From: Erythrobacter sp. Alg231-14
GTDB taxonomy: Bacteria > Pseudomonadota > Alphaproteobacteria > Sphingomonadales > Sphingomonadaceae
Assembly: GCF_900149685.1 (NCBI RefSeq)
Contig: NZ_LT702999.1
Location: 1,922,001 to 1,986,000, forward strand
Direction of reading: 5' to 3'
Length of the DNA stretch: 64,000 nt
The notes beneath the pieces were generated by a model, which saw nothing but the letters and a program-made list of their open reading frames with translations, was not told the DNA's origin and ran no database searches. Both the position numbers and the translations under genes were made by a program. Position 1 is the first letter of the stretch. The number at the start of each line of letters is the position of its first letter. This document shows, in pieces, positions 16,086 through 24,842 of the stretch.

Positions 16086-16910
16086 GTGACGGATAATCGC
16101 ATCGTGCTGGAACGGATTGCCGATGCGTTGGAGCGATTGGCGCCCGCCGCTGTCCAACCGACGGATTGGACGTCGGCGACGGCCTTTGTTTGGGACGGGC
16201 AAAGCGCGCGCGCGGTCTTGAAACACGACTGTGTTGAGATTGATCGCCTGCGTGGGATCGACAAACAGAAGACCGCAGTTTGCGACAATCTGGCACGTCT
16301 GAAGTTGGGTGCGGCGGCCCATGACATGTTGTTGTGGGGATCACGCGGCATGGGGAAATCGGCATTGATCAGGGCCGCGGTCGCATCCGCACAAGAGCGT
16401 CATCCCGGCGCCCTAACGCTGGTGCAGATTGCGCCAAATTCGTTGGATACGCTCCCGCTTTTGATCGAAGATTTGGCCAAACAGTCCGGTGCGTTTCTGT
16501 TGTTTGTGGATGATTTGGGGTTCGATGCGGATCATGCTCAAGACAACCTTGCATTGCGCAGCCTGCTTGATGGCGGATTGGTGTCGCGCCCGCCCAATGT
16601 CCGTATCGCCGTTTCGTCCAATCGCCGCGCCATCGTGGCGCGCGACGCCGATACGAACGACCTCCTGCATGAACGCGATGAGCGCGACAATGCACTGGCT
16701 TTGGCCGATCGCTTTGGTTTGACCTTAGGCTTTCACCCGTGTGATCAATCGACATTCTTAGAAATTCTGCACGCATATACCGACCCCCTCGGATTGGAGG
16801 TCGACGCAGAAGAGGCAAACGCCTGGGCTATATCGCGAGGCAGCCGTTCGGGGCGCACAGCGTATCAATTCGCCGTGGAATTGGCCGGCAGAGCGGGCCT
16901 GCCCTTGTAG
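16086..16910 (+). CDS. DUF815 family ATPase (AAA-type)
   Basis: A 274-residue protein from a GTG at 16086, five bases after the acyl-CoA dehydrogenase stop. Walker A is GSRGMGKS (about residue 85) and the Walker B-like strand is FLLFVDDLGFD. An arginine-rich stretch (SSNRRAIVARD) and sensor-like region (LTLGFHPCDQSTFLEILHAY) follow. This corresponds to the DUF815 group of AAA-like ATPases, whose role is not established. The C-terminus meets the convergent sugar dehydrogenase gene with six bases between the stops. Confidence 0.85.
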   Translation: MTDNRIVLERIADALERLAPAAVQPTDWTSATAFVWDGQSARAVLKHDCVEIDRLRGIDKQKTAVCDNLARLKLGAAAHDMLLWGSRGMGKSALIRAAVASAQERHPGALTLVQIAPNSLDTLPLLIEDLAKQSGAFLLFVDDLGFDADHAQDNLALRSLLDGGLVSRPPNVRIAVSSNRRAIVARDADTNDLLHERDERDNALALADRFGLTLGFHPCDQSTFLEILHAYTDPLGLEVDAEEANAWAISRGSRSGRTAYQFAVELAGRAGLPL

Positions 16911-16916
16911 ATCGCG

Positions 16917-18392
16917 TTATTGCGGAGCGCCTTGCCGAAGATAATCCTCTTCAAACGTAGCGCGCGGATCGACCAATTCGCCTTGCGGCCGCAAAGGCGG
17001 GCCGGATAGACGCTCAATCCCTGATCCCGCCGCGCTATCGGGGGCAAGCGTTCGCCAAATGATACCCGCCGTATCGTCCGATACCAACAGGGATCCGTCG
17101 CCAGCCCACTCAACCCATGTTGGCCGCCCTTTGGTCGTACCATCTTCGTTGAGAAAGCCCGTCAGAACCGGAACAGGAGCACCTTGCGGATTGCCGCGTT
17201 CATCAAAATCGACATAGACCACATCGTATCCCGATGGCGGTTTGCGGTTCCACGATCCGTGCCGCGCCACAAACGCGCCCGATGCCATTGCATCCCCCAT
17301 CCGATGGCCTTCTGCGGTGAACACCAATCCCAACGCCGCAACATGCGGGCCAAGCGCGTATTCCGGATTGCGCGTGTATTCGATCAAATAAGCCGGCATC
17401 GGAGTTTCGACGCGGCGATCAATGTTGTTCTTATAATAGACCCATGGCCAACCGTAATTTGACCCGACGGGAACATTGGTCAGGTAATCCGGGACCAAGT
17501 CAGAGCCGAGCATATCCCGCTCATTTACGGTCGTCCAAAGCTCTCCCGACCACGGGCTGAAATCCAATCCATTCGGGTTGCGCAGGCCCACCGCGAATTG
17601 TCGGTAACTGCCCGATTCAAGGGTGTATTCCCAAATCATCGCCCGGCCTTGTTCGACCTCCATGCCCGATTCGCCAATATTGCTGACGGAACCCACTGCG
17701 ACGTAAAGCCGATCGCCATCCGGATGCAGTTCGACATTGCGCATCCAGTGACCGCCGCCACCCGGCAAATCCAACAATTTGCGCGCTTCGCCTGTGACCG
17801 TCTCGTCACCCAAGGCATAATCGAACGCGATCACGGCGTTGTGATTGGCGACATACAAAGTGTCATCAAGCCAGCTCATACCCGATGGGGAATCGAGCCC
17901 ATCCGTCGCGATCACTTGATTGATTTCGGCAACGCCATCGCCGTCGTCATCACGCAACAGGACGATTTCATTGGCCGACGCGCCGGATGCACCGGCTTCG
18001 GAAAAGAGATAGCCAGCAACCCAATTGCGAACAGTTGCCATCACGCCGTCATCACTTTCGCCATCGGGCGCAGGGGCGCGTGTCAGAGTGACCAACACAT
18101 CGCCATTCGGCAGCGCGTACAAAACACGCGGATGATCCAACCCTTCGGCAAATCGATTGACGGTCAGCCCTTCCGCAGCGTCGGGCGATTGATCGGATTC
18201 CCATCCGACAGGCTTAGCAATCTGAACCGTGGGGAAGCTCTCCGCCTCCGGTTCTGCCAAGACCGGATCCGTGCCGGCAACGGCATCCACCGTTAATTCG
18301 GCGGTGTCCCCGCGCGAAAGATAAAACAGCCCAGCGCCCAAAACGACGATAAAGACGAGGACGGCGATTGCGAGTTTGCGAAAAATACCCAT
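16917..18392 (-). CDS. PQQ-dependent sugar dehydrogenase-like protein (Gdh/sorbosone type)
   Basis: A 491-residue membrane-anchored protein. One N-terminal hydrophobic segment (LAIAVLVFIVVLGAGLFYLS) anchors a large periplasmic beta-propeller. Propeller motifs include LDHPRVLYALPNGDVLV, SPSGMSWLDDTLYVANHNAV, VGLRNPNGLDFSPWSGELWTTVNERD and YGWPWVYY, as in the soluble glucose/sorbosone dehydrogenase group. These enzymes oxidise sugars or aldoses with PQQ as cofactor. Whether this bacterium makes PQQ cannot be seen here. The gene stands alone, divergent from the methionine sulfoxide reductase gene. Confidence 0.88.
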   Translation of the reverse strand: MGIFRKLAIAVLVFIVVLGAGLFYLSRGDTAELTVDAVAGTDPVLAEPEAESFPTVQIAKPVGWESDQSPDAAEGLTVNRFAEGLDHPRVLYALPNGDVLVTLTRAPAPDGESDDGVMATVRNWVAGYLFSEAGASGASANEIVLLRDDDGDGVAEINQVIATDGLDSPSGMSWLDDTLYVANHNAVIAFDYALGDETVTGEARKLLDLPGGGGHWMRNVELHPDGDRLYVAVGSVSNIGESGMEVEQGRAMIWEYTLESGSYRQFAVGLRNPNGLDFSPWSGELWTTVNERDMLGSDLVPDYLTNVPVGSNYGWPWVYYKNNIDRRVETPMPAYLIEYTRNPEYALGPHVAALGLVFTAEGHRMGDAMASGAFVARHGSWNRKPPSGYDVVYVDFDERGNPQGAPVPVLTGFLNEDGTTKGRPTWVEWAGDGSLLVSDDTAGIIWRTLAPDSAAGSGIERLSGPPLRPQGELVDPRATFEEDYLRQGAPQ

Positions 18393-18453
18393 AGGATGTG
18401 GGATAGGTCAGCAAGCCGCTGGCGACAACTGGATATCTCAAGAGGATCAAATT

Positions 18454-18951
18454 GTGTTCGATTTCAAATCCGATCCGAATCTCGATCCGACGGAGCGATA
18501 TCGCCAACTATGCGAGGCGGCCGACGCTCTCACACATGATGAATCCGATGCCGTCGCCAACATGGCCAATGTCGCCGCTCTGCTGTGGGAATTTGTGCCG
18601 GACCTAAATTGGGCCGGATTTTACCGTGTTGGAACCAATGCAAAGGGTGCGCCTGAATTGGTGCTCGGCCCATTTGTCGGTCGTCCTGCATGCATCCGCA
18701 TACCAATCGGCGTCGGCGTGTGCGGCGTTGCGGCCAAAGATGCGACCACGCAACGCGTTGAAGATGTTCACGCATTTCCAGGTCACATTGCGTGTGATGC
18801 AGCCAGCCAATCCGAATTGGTTGTGCCGGTCATCCGCGATGGCGCGGTTGTCGCGGTTGTCGATCTCGACAGTCCAAAGACAAGCCGATTTAGCGAAGAA
18901 GACGCCGAAGGCATCGAAGCATTGGCGCAATTGTTGTCGGCGCGGATCTAA
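18454..18951 (+). CDS. msrC: Free methionine-(R)-sulfoxide reductase (GAF domain, fRMsr)
   Basis: A 166-residue single GAF domain. The conserved redox cysteines are present in GRPACIRIPIG, GVGVCGVAAKD and GHIACDAASQSELVVPV, the pattern of fRMsr, which reduces free Met-R-sulfoxide. The GTG at 18454 is preceded by AGAGGA at good spacing; the longer frame back to 18376 would run into the start of the divergent sugar dehydrogenase. GAF pocket motifs NWAGFYRV and VVDLDSP are clear. It is a cytoplasmic oxidative-stress repair enzyme, apparently transcribed alone. Confidence 0.92.
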   Translation: MFDFKSDPNLDPTERYRQLCEAADALTHDESDAVANMANVAALLWEFVPDLNWAGFYRVGTNAKGAPELVLGPFVGRPACIRIPIGVGVCGVAAKDATTQRVEDVHAFPGHIACDAASQSELVVPVIRDGAVVAVVDLDSPKTSRFSEEDAEGIEALAQLLSARI

Positions 18952-19152
18952 AACCCCACCGAAACTGCATCAGAATCCAGCGATATTCGCCGGAATTGCC
19001 ACGGCATTTGCAGAATTGTGCCTTCTTTCGCCCCGAAACGAGACAGCTACGCCGTGCCGCTTGGCCGGGCGCGATCATAACTGGTAAATCCCTTGGTAAC
19101 CAATCGACATATTGCGTGGATGCGAGTCGCACCACAGTTCTGGGGAATAGAC
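18952..19152. other. Intergenic region before the glycine-zipper gene
   Basis: This 200-base gap between the methionine sulfoxide reductase gene and the glycine-zipper gene shows no gene and no clear terminator. It must hold the promoter of the glycine-zipper gene; no -35/-10 pair is clear enough to name. Confidence 0.3.
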
Positions 19153-20109
19153 ATGACATTCAACGCCAATTCACGCCGCACTATGACGGGCATCGCAATC
19201 GCCGCTGCGGCTGTGGCCCTCCCCTCTATCGCTCAGGCACAAGTCACCGTCCCAATGGGACCGGATGAAGTACAGACATTGCCGCCGGAATATCAAACCG
19301 GTCCGGCGCTTCAAAACGGTGCCGTTGCGTCAATCGGCGCCGATGGAGTCGAAACAATCACGCGCACTCGGCGGATTGAAAGCACCGTGGCGTATCCCGG
19401 CGCGGCACCCACACATGAAGTGCACACGGAGGTGTACGAGACCGAATACGGACACGGCTACGCTCAGGCACCGGCGCATCATGGATACGCCCCCGCAGGT
19501 TATGCCCCTGCCACCGCAGTTTTCGAACGCGATCAATGGCTTGATGAATGCGAACGCCGCACCAACGGACGCGGCAACGGCGAAAAAGGCGGCATTATCG
19601 GCGGTCTGCTGGGCGCGATTGCGGGTGGCATTATTGGAAATCGCGCATTTGATTCGGAGCGTTTGGGCGGAACCCTGCTGGGCGCGGGCGTCGGCGGCCT
19701 AGGCGGCGCACTTCTCGGCAGCATTATCGGTGGTGGTCGTGACGATCGCGGCAATTACGATTGCGAAGCGGCTCTTGACGGATACATTTCGCAATACGGA
19801 TATGGCGGGCATCGCATTGCAACGCGCGCGATCCCAGCACCGGCCTATCAAACATACGCGCCCGCGCCTCAGGGATATTACGCCCACGCGCCAGCTTATC
19901 ATCACCAATACACATACGCACCACCGCAACAGGTCGTGTATGTTCCGGTGCAAGTCTATCAACAACAACGCGTGGTCGTTCGCGAAACCGTTCGTGAAGA
20001 ATACGTCCCTGGCGCGGCGCGCACGGTTCCGGCACCTGCTCCGGTTGCCCTGCCCGCACCACGTCCAGCCCCGCGTCCCGCACCACCGCGTTACGTCAAA
20101 GGCAATTGA
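19153..20109 (+). CDS. Exported glycine-zipper 2TM protein with Pro/Tyr/His-rich tail
   Basis: The ATG at 19153 follows a GGGGAAT site and gives a signal peptide ending at AQAQ. The centre (residues about 130-195) is a glycine zipper: GGIIGGLLGAIAGGIIGNRAF, then LGGTLLGAGVGGLGGALLGSIIGGG, as in outer-membrane or periplasmic '2TM' zipper proteins of the SlyB/Rick_17kDa type. Both flanks are low-complexity, rich in Pro, Ala, Tyr, Gln and His. No lipobox is visible. Likely envelope-associated; function unknown. Confidence 0.82.
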   Translation: MTFNANSRRTMTGIAIAAAAVALPSIAQAQVTVPMGPDEVQTLPPEYQTGPALQNGAVASIGADGVETITRTRRIESTVAYPGAAPTHEVHTEVYETEYGHGYAQAPAHHGYAPAGYAPATAVFERDQWLDECERRTNGRGNGEKGGIIGGLLGAIAGGIIGNRAFDSERLGGTLLGAGVGGLGGALLGSIIGGGRDDRGNYDCEAALDGYISQYGYGGHRIATRAIPAPAYQTYAPAPQGYYAHAPAYHHQYTYAPPQQVVYVPVQVYQQQRVVVRETVREEYVPGAARTVPAPAPVALPAPRPAPRPAPPRYVKGN

Positions 20110-20145
20110 TCGCATCGGAAAATTGCGGCCGTCGGGCGCTGGATT

Positions 20146-22944
20146 CTAATCTGGCCGGACGGCAGCGATAACCGGGCCGCTCTCTATGGGAGCATTGGGG
20201 CTGTTTTCGGGGATCAACCGGATCGTGCCGAAGCGCACGACATCCTGATGACGGTTCAACGTAAACACGCGGCGGCCATCCGGCATTTGAAGGGGCGCAG
20301 CCACTTTCAAAGCTGTGGCAGATTCTTCAGAGATTATAACGCGGTACTGCCCATAGGGCACGCGCTGGAACAGGAAGAACCCGTCAAATTCGCTAAGGGT
20401 TTGGGCGACAACCGCGCCGCGATTGTCCACCAATTCAACCCGTACGCCCGGTTGTTGTACGCCGGATGCGTTGAGGATCGTTCCCTCCACTTCGCCCGTG
20501 GGTGATATGGGAAGTTCGATCTGAGCCACGATGCCGGGACGCGGAGTTAAAACAACGCCCTTGTTTGACGGAGCAAGGAATGGATCATCCAACGAGGCTT
20601 CGTCTATTCCAACAAGGACCGGCCGGAATGGGCGCAGATCATCGACGATCGCCCGACCATTTTCGCCCGTTATCGCATCGGTGCTGCGCAATCCAGCTTC
20701 AACCTGCACATCGCGCAGCACATCTTCACCGGGATCGCGGCGCGCATTACCATTGTCATCGCGGAATACGGTGACAGCGGCTTGCCCGCTTCGCGCAAGC
20801 TTGTTGTTGGTGACCCGAACGCCGCCGGACACGGGATCTGGGCCAAGGCTAAATGCCAGTTGGACCGAAGCACCAATCCCGCCGGTCGAAGTCACGAAGG
20901 CATCACCGCGGAGCGAGAATTCTTCAAACCGCCGAGTATAGCCAGCCGTCAAACGGAATTCATCGACGCGCGCGGTGTAGTCGAGCTGCCCCTGCAATTC
21001 GGCATTCTCGCCAAAATCGGTGTCGAGACGGACGGTCGCGCTTTCCAATCCTTTGTCTGGGCCGCTGGTCAGGAACGTTGCGTTGCCGCGAACGCGGAAA
21101 TCTTTGAAGCGCGAGTTCGCAAGAAGGCGGATGCGGGTATCGGTGCTCGCCGGAGTAGACGGGCTGGCCGTGCGTTGTTGATGGCTCAGTTGCGCAGACA
21201 AGGCGAAGCGCCCCGCGGTCACGGATGTCGTCATTAGTAATTCGTTAACTTCTGACCCATCTTTTTGTTTTGTGTGGGAAATATCCGCCTGGAGCGGCAG
21301 TGATATCTTACCAAGAGCCAACGATGTGTCGAAATTGAAGCCCGCGCGGTAGTCGATAGACCCTTCGGCGAACTCACTTGTGAAATCTCCGAATGAAACC
21401 AATGCATTAGCGCCGAAGTTGAACCGTCCAATTCGGCCAAGCGCGTTCGCTTCGGCGACCGAACCGGCCCCAAATTCATGCGCAGCGGCCAATTCCAGCT
21501 GAACTGCGCCCAAAGATCGCATAACGGCACCTTCCGCATATCTGCGGCGGGCCCCGTCAAAGTATAGGCTTTGCACGCCAAGGCGAGCGCTGGTCCTTTG
21601 ATCAAGGCCGCGTTCTACGCCTACCCCCCATCGCCATTTTTGCGGACCGAGCTGAATGCCGGTGCCAAGATCAAACAAATCTCGGTTGTCCTGCAATATC
21701 CCGGCCCAATAATAGGTTTCGCCGGGTTCGATCTGGTTGAAGCCGATAGGAACCGACGTTTTGTCGCGTCGGATTTGCCCTTGCGGACCGTACAAGACCA
21801 CTTCGAGTTCGTTGCGGCCAAAATACAATTCGACGTCGATGAATTCATAGCGTCCATCGCCGCGATCGTCCTGAAACGCCAACAATTGGCCGTTTCGATA
21901 AAGCTCTGCGTCCCATCCGCCGGGCAACGTGCCCCGCAAAGTGGTTGTTGAGAAACGCGAACTCTGTCCCAGAGGGCGATTGGTGACAAACGCACCGCGA
22001 CCAATCGCGGTTTGGCCCGTCAATCGCCCAGGAATGGTCTCCACATCACCAATAGCAACCTGTGTGGCGTCCAACGGTCCCAAAAGACCGCCTTCTGGTG
22101 CGTTGCGATAGGCCCGTAGGCGCACGGTTTGTGGGTTCAATTGATCGTCGGTGGCGATGCGCGCAAAATAGCTCGCGCCAACGGCTTCACCGGCTGCATA
22201 CAGCTCTACGCGGCCCTCGGCGCCGCTCTGGCTCCCCTCCCCAGTCCGGACGCCCGCTTGCGCGACCACGTCGAGCGACGGGGTCCGCCATGCGCGGTAT
22301 TCCATATCGGCGCTGGGATATTGGGATAGATCGAATTGTGCGGGGCGCGTACGAAGTCGCGCGGCGCGACTTCTGCGTTCAATCGCCTGCATAAATGGCA
22401 AATCTTCGTCGGATTCCAGCCGAACGATCGCGTTGTAGAGATCGGGTCGGAATGTCAGACCAAACCATTGCGACAACGCGTCGGTATCAACGCACCACCC
22501 CTCTGGCGTGTCGTAAATGTCTTCTGAAACGGGCGCTCGCCCTGTGTTCACGTTTTGTACCGTTCCAGCGGCGCGATCGAGGGTGAATTGTTGATCCTCC
22601 GCGAACAACCAACCAGTTGCGCGGCGCGACTGTTTGTCGATGCGGATGGGTAGATCGAGCGATTGGATCACATCAGCCAGATCCAAACAGATACCGCGGT
22701 CCGTTTGATAGCCGCGAACATCGTAAGTCAGCTTGAAATTCTCGATAACCAGCTGAAGGAAAAGGAAATCATCGTCATTGGCCTGCCATGACGGCACGGC
22801 GGCACTTGACGAGGGCGCGTGGCGCGTTTCGGCAGGTTCAGAGGCAGTTTGCGCCATGCCGGGCGTCGCGGTCGCAAACGCACCAAACGCCGCTGCGAAG
22901 CTCGCAACGGCGTTCAATGTTTTATGGCGAAACGCAATCATCAA
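20146..22944 (-). CDS. Usher-like outer membrane protein of a chaperone-usher locus
   Basis: A 932-residue exported protein with a signal ending near GMAQ. The N-terminal domain (about 55-140) contains two cysteines (RGICLDLADV and EGWCVDTDALS). A long region of alternating beta strands typical of a barrel follows, with plug-like wording LRGTLPGGWDAELYRNGQLLAFQ and RYEFIDVELYFGRNELEVVLYGPQG. The C-terminus has a Ca-binding-like FRDDNGNARRDPGEDVL and carboxypeptidase-regulatory-like modules. It matches the divergent fimbrial ushers found beside PapD-like chaperones rather than FimD itself. The chaperone gene lies 42 bases upstream. Inferred role: export and assembly of the DUF4402 subunit. Confidence 0.8.
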   Translation of the reverse strand: MMIAFRHKTLNAVASFAAAFGAFATATPGMAQTASEPAETRHAPSSSAAVPSWQANDDDFLFLQLVIENFKLTYDVRGYQTDRGICLDLADVIQSLDLPIRIDKQSRRATGWLFAEDQQFTLDRAAGTVQNVNTGRAPVSEDIYDTPEGWCVDTDALSQWFGLTFRPDLYNAIVRLESDEDLPFMQAIERRSRAARLRTRPAQFDLSQYPSADMEYRAWRTPSLDVVAQAGVRTGEGSQSGAEGRVELYAAGEAVGASYFARIATDDQLNPQTVRLRAYRNAPEGGLLGPLDATQVAIGDVETIPGRLTGQTAIGRGAFVTNRPLGQSSRFSTTTLRGTLPGGWDAELYRNGQLLAFQDDRGDGRYEFIDVELYFGRNELEVVLYGPQGQIRRDKTSVPIGFNQIEPGETYYWAGILQDNRDLFDLGTGIQLGPQKWRWGVGVERGLDQRTSARLGVQSLYFDGARRRYAEGAVMRSLGAVQLELAAAHEFGAGSVAEANALGRIGRFNFGANALVSFGDFTSEFAEGSIDYRAGFNFDTSLALGKISLPLQADISHTKQKDGSEVNELLMTTSVTAGRFALSAQLSHQQRTASPSTPASTDTRIRLLANSRFKDFRVRGNATFLTSGPDKGLESATVRLDTDFGENAELQGQLDYTARVDEFRLTAGYTRRFEEFSLRGDAFVTSTGGIGASVQLAFSLGPDPVSGGVRVTNNKLARSGQAAVTVFRDDNGNARRDPGEDVLRDVQVEAGLRSTDAITGENGRAIVDDLRPFRPVLVGIDEASLDDPFLAPSNKGVVLTPRPGIVAQIELPISPTGEVEGTILNASGVQQPGVRVELVDNRGAVVAQTLSEFDGFFLFQRVPYGQYRVIISEESATALKVAAPLQMPDGRRVFTLNRHQDVVRFGTIRLIPENSPNAPIESGPVIAAVRPD

Positions 22945-22986
22945 TAGGTCACCGCGGCAGGGTCAACTGCCGGATCGGTGGCTCCC

Positions 22987-23829
22987 TTAACCCAGGAAAC
23001 TGTCCACGGCGGCGATCAAGCCTCCGCCGGCTTCGGGCATTTCGCGGTATTCAATCCGAACTTGGCCGTTGAACTTGGCCGCTTGCTCTGGAGTCAAACG
23101 GACGCGGACCTGGCGTTCGTCCAATTCTGGATAGACGGCTAGACCGCGCAACAACAAAATTGGGTCTTCCTCGCCCGGTTTGGTCACGGATAGGACGCCA
23201 TAGGTCGAGCTTTCCCCGGCGCGACTGATTGACATCGCAAATTCGGGACCGTTTTCGCCGTTAATGATACTGGGCTGGTTGATGGCGACTTGCGCTTCGA
23301 CGCGGCCCTGTCGAACGATGATGGGAATGGTCACACCATAGATCGGGATCAATTGGATAGAGACGCCTTCGGCCGGCTCATCGCTTTGAGTCACTTCGCG
23401 AGCGCGCGGGATCGCCTTGAACGACATATGCACGCGGTACTCACCATCCGCGAGATCAGCGCCCGGCCGCGCGGCAAGCCGCACAGCCTGTGGTTGGCCC
23501 GGTGGAAGCGTGATCCGGCGCGGGGCGTAGCGAATCATACCCAGCGCTGCCTCTTCGTCAGAGTTTGCGTCGGTCCGTTCAACCGGAACCAATCGCCCGT
23601 TCTCCATCATCCGACGGAGCTCAAGACCAATACGGTATGTCGCTTCTTCGGAACCAATATTGCTGAGAATGACCTCAGTTCCGCGTGAACCATCTAAGAT
23701 AACGCGCGTTGGCGCGACCAACAGGTCGCCCTGCGCCTGGGCGGGTGTGTGTGCGATCAATGCTGCCGTGGAGAGCGCAAGGATTGCGGCGGTCCGACGA
23801 GTAAAATTCCGTAGTGTTTTGAATGACAT
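22987..23829 (-). CDS. PapD-like periplasmic pilus chaperone
   Basis: About 280 residues from the ATG at 23829 (MSFKTLRNFTRR), with a signal peptide ending APAQAQ-like at HTPAQAQGD. The first immunoglobulin-like domain starts LLVAPTRVILDGSRGTEVILSNIG, and the second contains GVSIQLIPIYGVTIPIIVRQG, a typical chaperone hinge and second-domain entry. The longer frame to 23979 runs through the intergenic terminator region and is rejected. The chaperone would donate a strand to the DUF4402 subunit in the periplasm and hand it to the usher encoded next. Confidence 0.85.
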   Translation of the reverse strand: MSFKTLRNFTRRTAAILALSTAALIAHTPAQAQGDLLVAPTRVILDGSRGTEVILSNIGSEEATYRIGLELRRMMENGRLVPVERTDANSDEEAALGMIRYAPRRITLPPGQPQAVRLAARPGADLADGEYRVHMSFKAIPRAREVTQSDEPAEGVSIQLIPIYGVTIPIIVRQGRVEAQVAINQPSIINGENGPEFAMSISRAGESSTYGVLSVTKPGEEDPILLLRGLAVYPELDERQVRVRLTPEQAAKFNGQVRIEYREMPEAGGGLIAAVDSFLG

Positions 23830-23978
23830 CGCGTAACTGGCTCCGTTTGCAGATTGCCAAGATAATGCCGACAACCCGCGTAGTTTCACGGATGTTAGTA
23901 AGTGATTAGGGTTAAGAAGGTTTAAACCATGATGACTTTGGGCCACCCTCGCCCCCTGAATTTCGCGCGCTGCAAACA

Positions 23979-24015
23979 CAAAAAGAGCCGCGCTCCCGGG
24001 GGAGAGCGCGGCTCT
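23979..24015 (-). terminator. Strong Rho-independent terminator between the DUF4402 gene and the chaperone gene
   Basis: A perfect 12-pair stem (AGAGCCGCGCTC at 23984-23995 with GAGCGCGGCTCT at 24004-24015, eight-base loop) is followed on the minus strand by a T-run. It lies 44 bases after the stop of the DUF4402 gene and about 155 bases before the chaperone start, so the subunit can be made in excess over the assembly proteins. GTTTAAAC palindromes flank it at 23920-23927 and 24020-24027. Confidence 0.92.
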
Positions 24016-24059
24016 AACTGTTTAAACGTGATCAGCGCGTTGCCGCGCCGGTCAAACGC

Positions 24060-24599
24060 TTAGGAATATTCAACCGAAACAACGAATGTGCCGTCGAATT
24101 GGCCGGCTTCTTCGGTGCCGTCGAGAGTGATCGTGCCACCCACTGAGAATGCACCGTCGCCAGCGCCGTCAAGCGTGACTTCTGGACCGGTTGCGCCGTT
24201 CGCGCTCGACGAGAAAGCCGAGAGTTCGATGGCGTGCTGAGTCGCAGTCGCTGGTGTGTAGCTAGGGTGACGCAGTTCAACCGAACCGGTTGGCAGGTTG
24301 ATGGTCACGGCTTTGTTTGCTGTGCCTTCGACAGTGAAATCAGCAACGCCGGTTGTGCCCGAGCATACGATGTCTGGGTCGGAGCATGTGAGCGTGCCAT
24401 CAGAAGCAAGAGTGACAGCACCGCCGCCGCTTACAACCATGGCTCCGAAATCGAGGCCGCTGTTGTTGTTGAGCACGAGTGCTTCAAGTACTTCTGCAGT
24501 TGCGTCCGCAGTTGCTGTGTCTGCGTGAGCAGCTGAGCCCATGCCGAGAGCTGCAAACATTGCGATACCGGCGGCGCTAAAACGAATGGTCTTGTTCAT
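24060..24599 (-). CDS. DUF4402 domain protein, probable major fimbrial subunit
   Basis: A 179-residue exported protein. The ATG at 24599 has AAGGA in front and a clean signal peptide ending AAHAD. The mature protein is beta-rich, with small residues and two cysteines (LTCSDPDIVCSG), as DUF4402 proteins are. The strand-like end FDGTFVVSVEYS could be the donor or last strand. DUF4402 proteins in alphaproteobacteria are found with PapD-like chaperones and ushers, as here. Only one subunit-like gene is present; no separate tip adhesin is seen. The promoter must lie in the 243 bases before it. Confidence 0.85.
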   Translation of the reverse strand: MNKTIRFSAAGIAMFAALGMGSAAHADTATADATAEVLEALVLNNNSGLDFGAMVVSGGGAVTLASDGTLTCSDPDIVCSGTTGVADFTVEGTANKAVTINLPTGSVELRHPSYTPATATQHAIELSAFSSSANGATGPEVTLDGAGDGAFSVGGTITLDGTEEAGQFDGTFVVSVEYS

Positions 24600-24842
24600 A
24601 TTCTGGTCCTTCAAAGCGTAGTCTTGTCCCGTTGCACGCATGATTGGACAGATCTTCGAATCGGACCGATCAATCATACTTGCCGAACAGGTTTGGTGGC
24701 CCGTTCGCCTTCTCTAGGTATGATTGCGGAGTTCAGCCTTCGTATTCAGGTATGGTTACCCGGCTGTTAGGAATCAGGGCGATAGTAAGCATAACCGCAG
24801 GGTTTCTGCGGGTTGCAGAGCAAAAAGTGGTGGAATTCCAGC
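24600..24842 (-). promoter_or_regulatory. Intergenic region between parB and the DUF4402 gene
   Basis: This 243-base gap has no gene. On the minus strand, just downstream of parB, a CCGCAG/CTGCGG hairpin at about 24795-24811 may end the parAB transcript, although no T-run follows. The remaining part should carry the promoter of the DUF4402 gene; I see no clear -35/-10 pair and name none. Confidence 0.3.
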
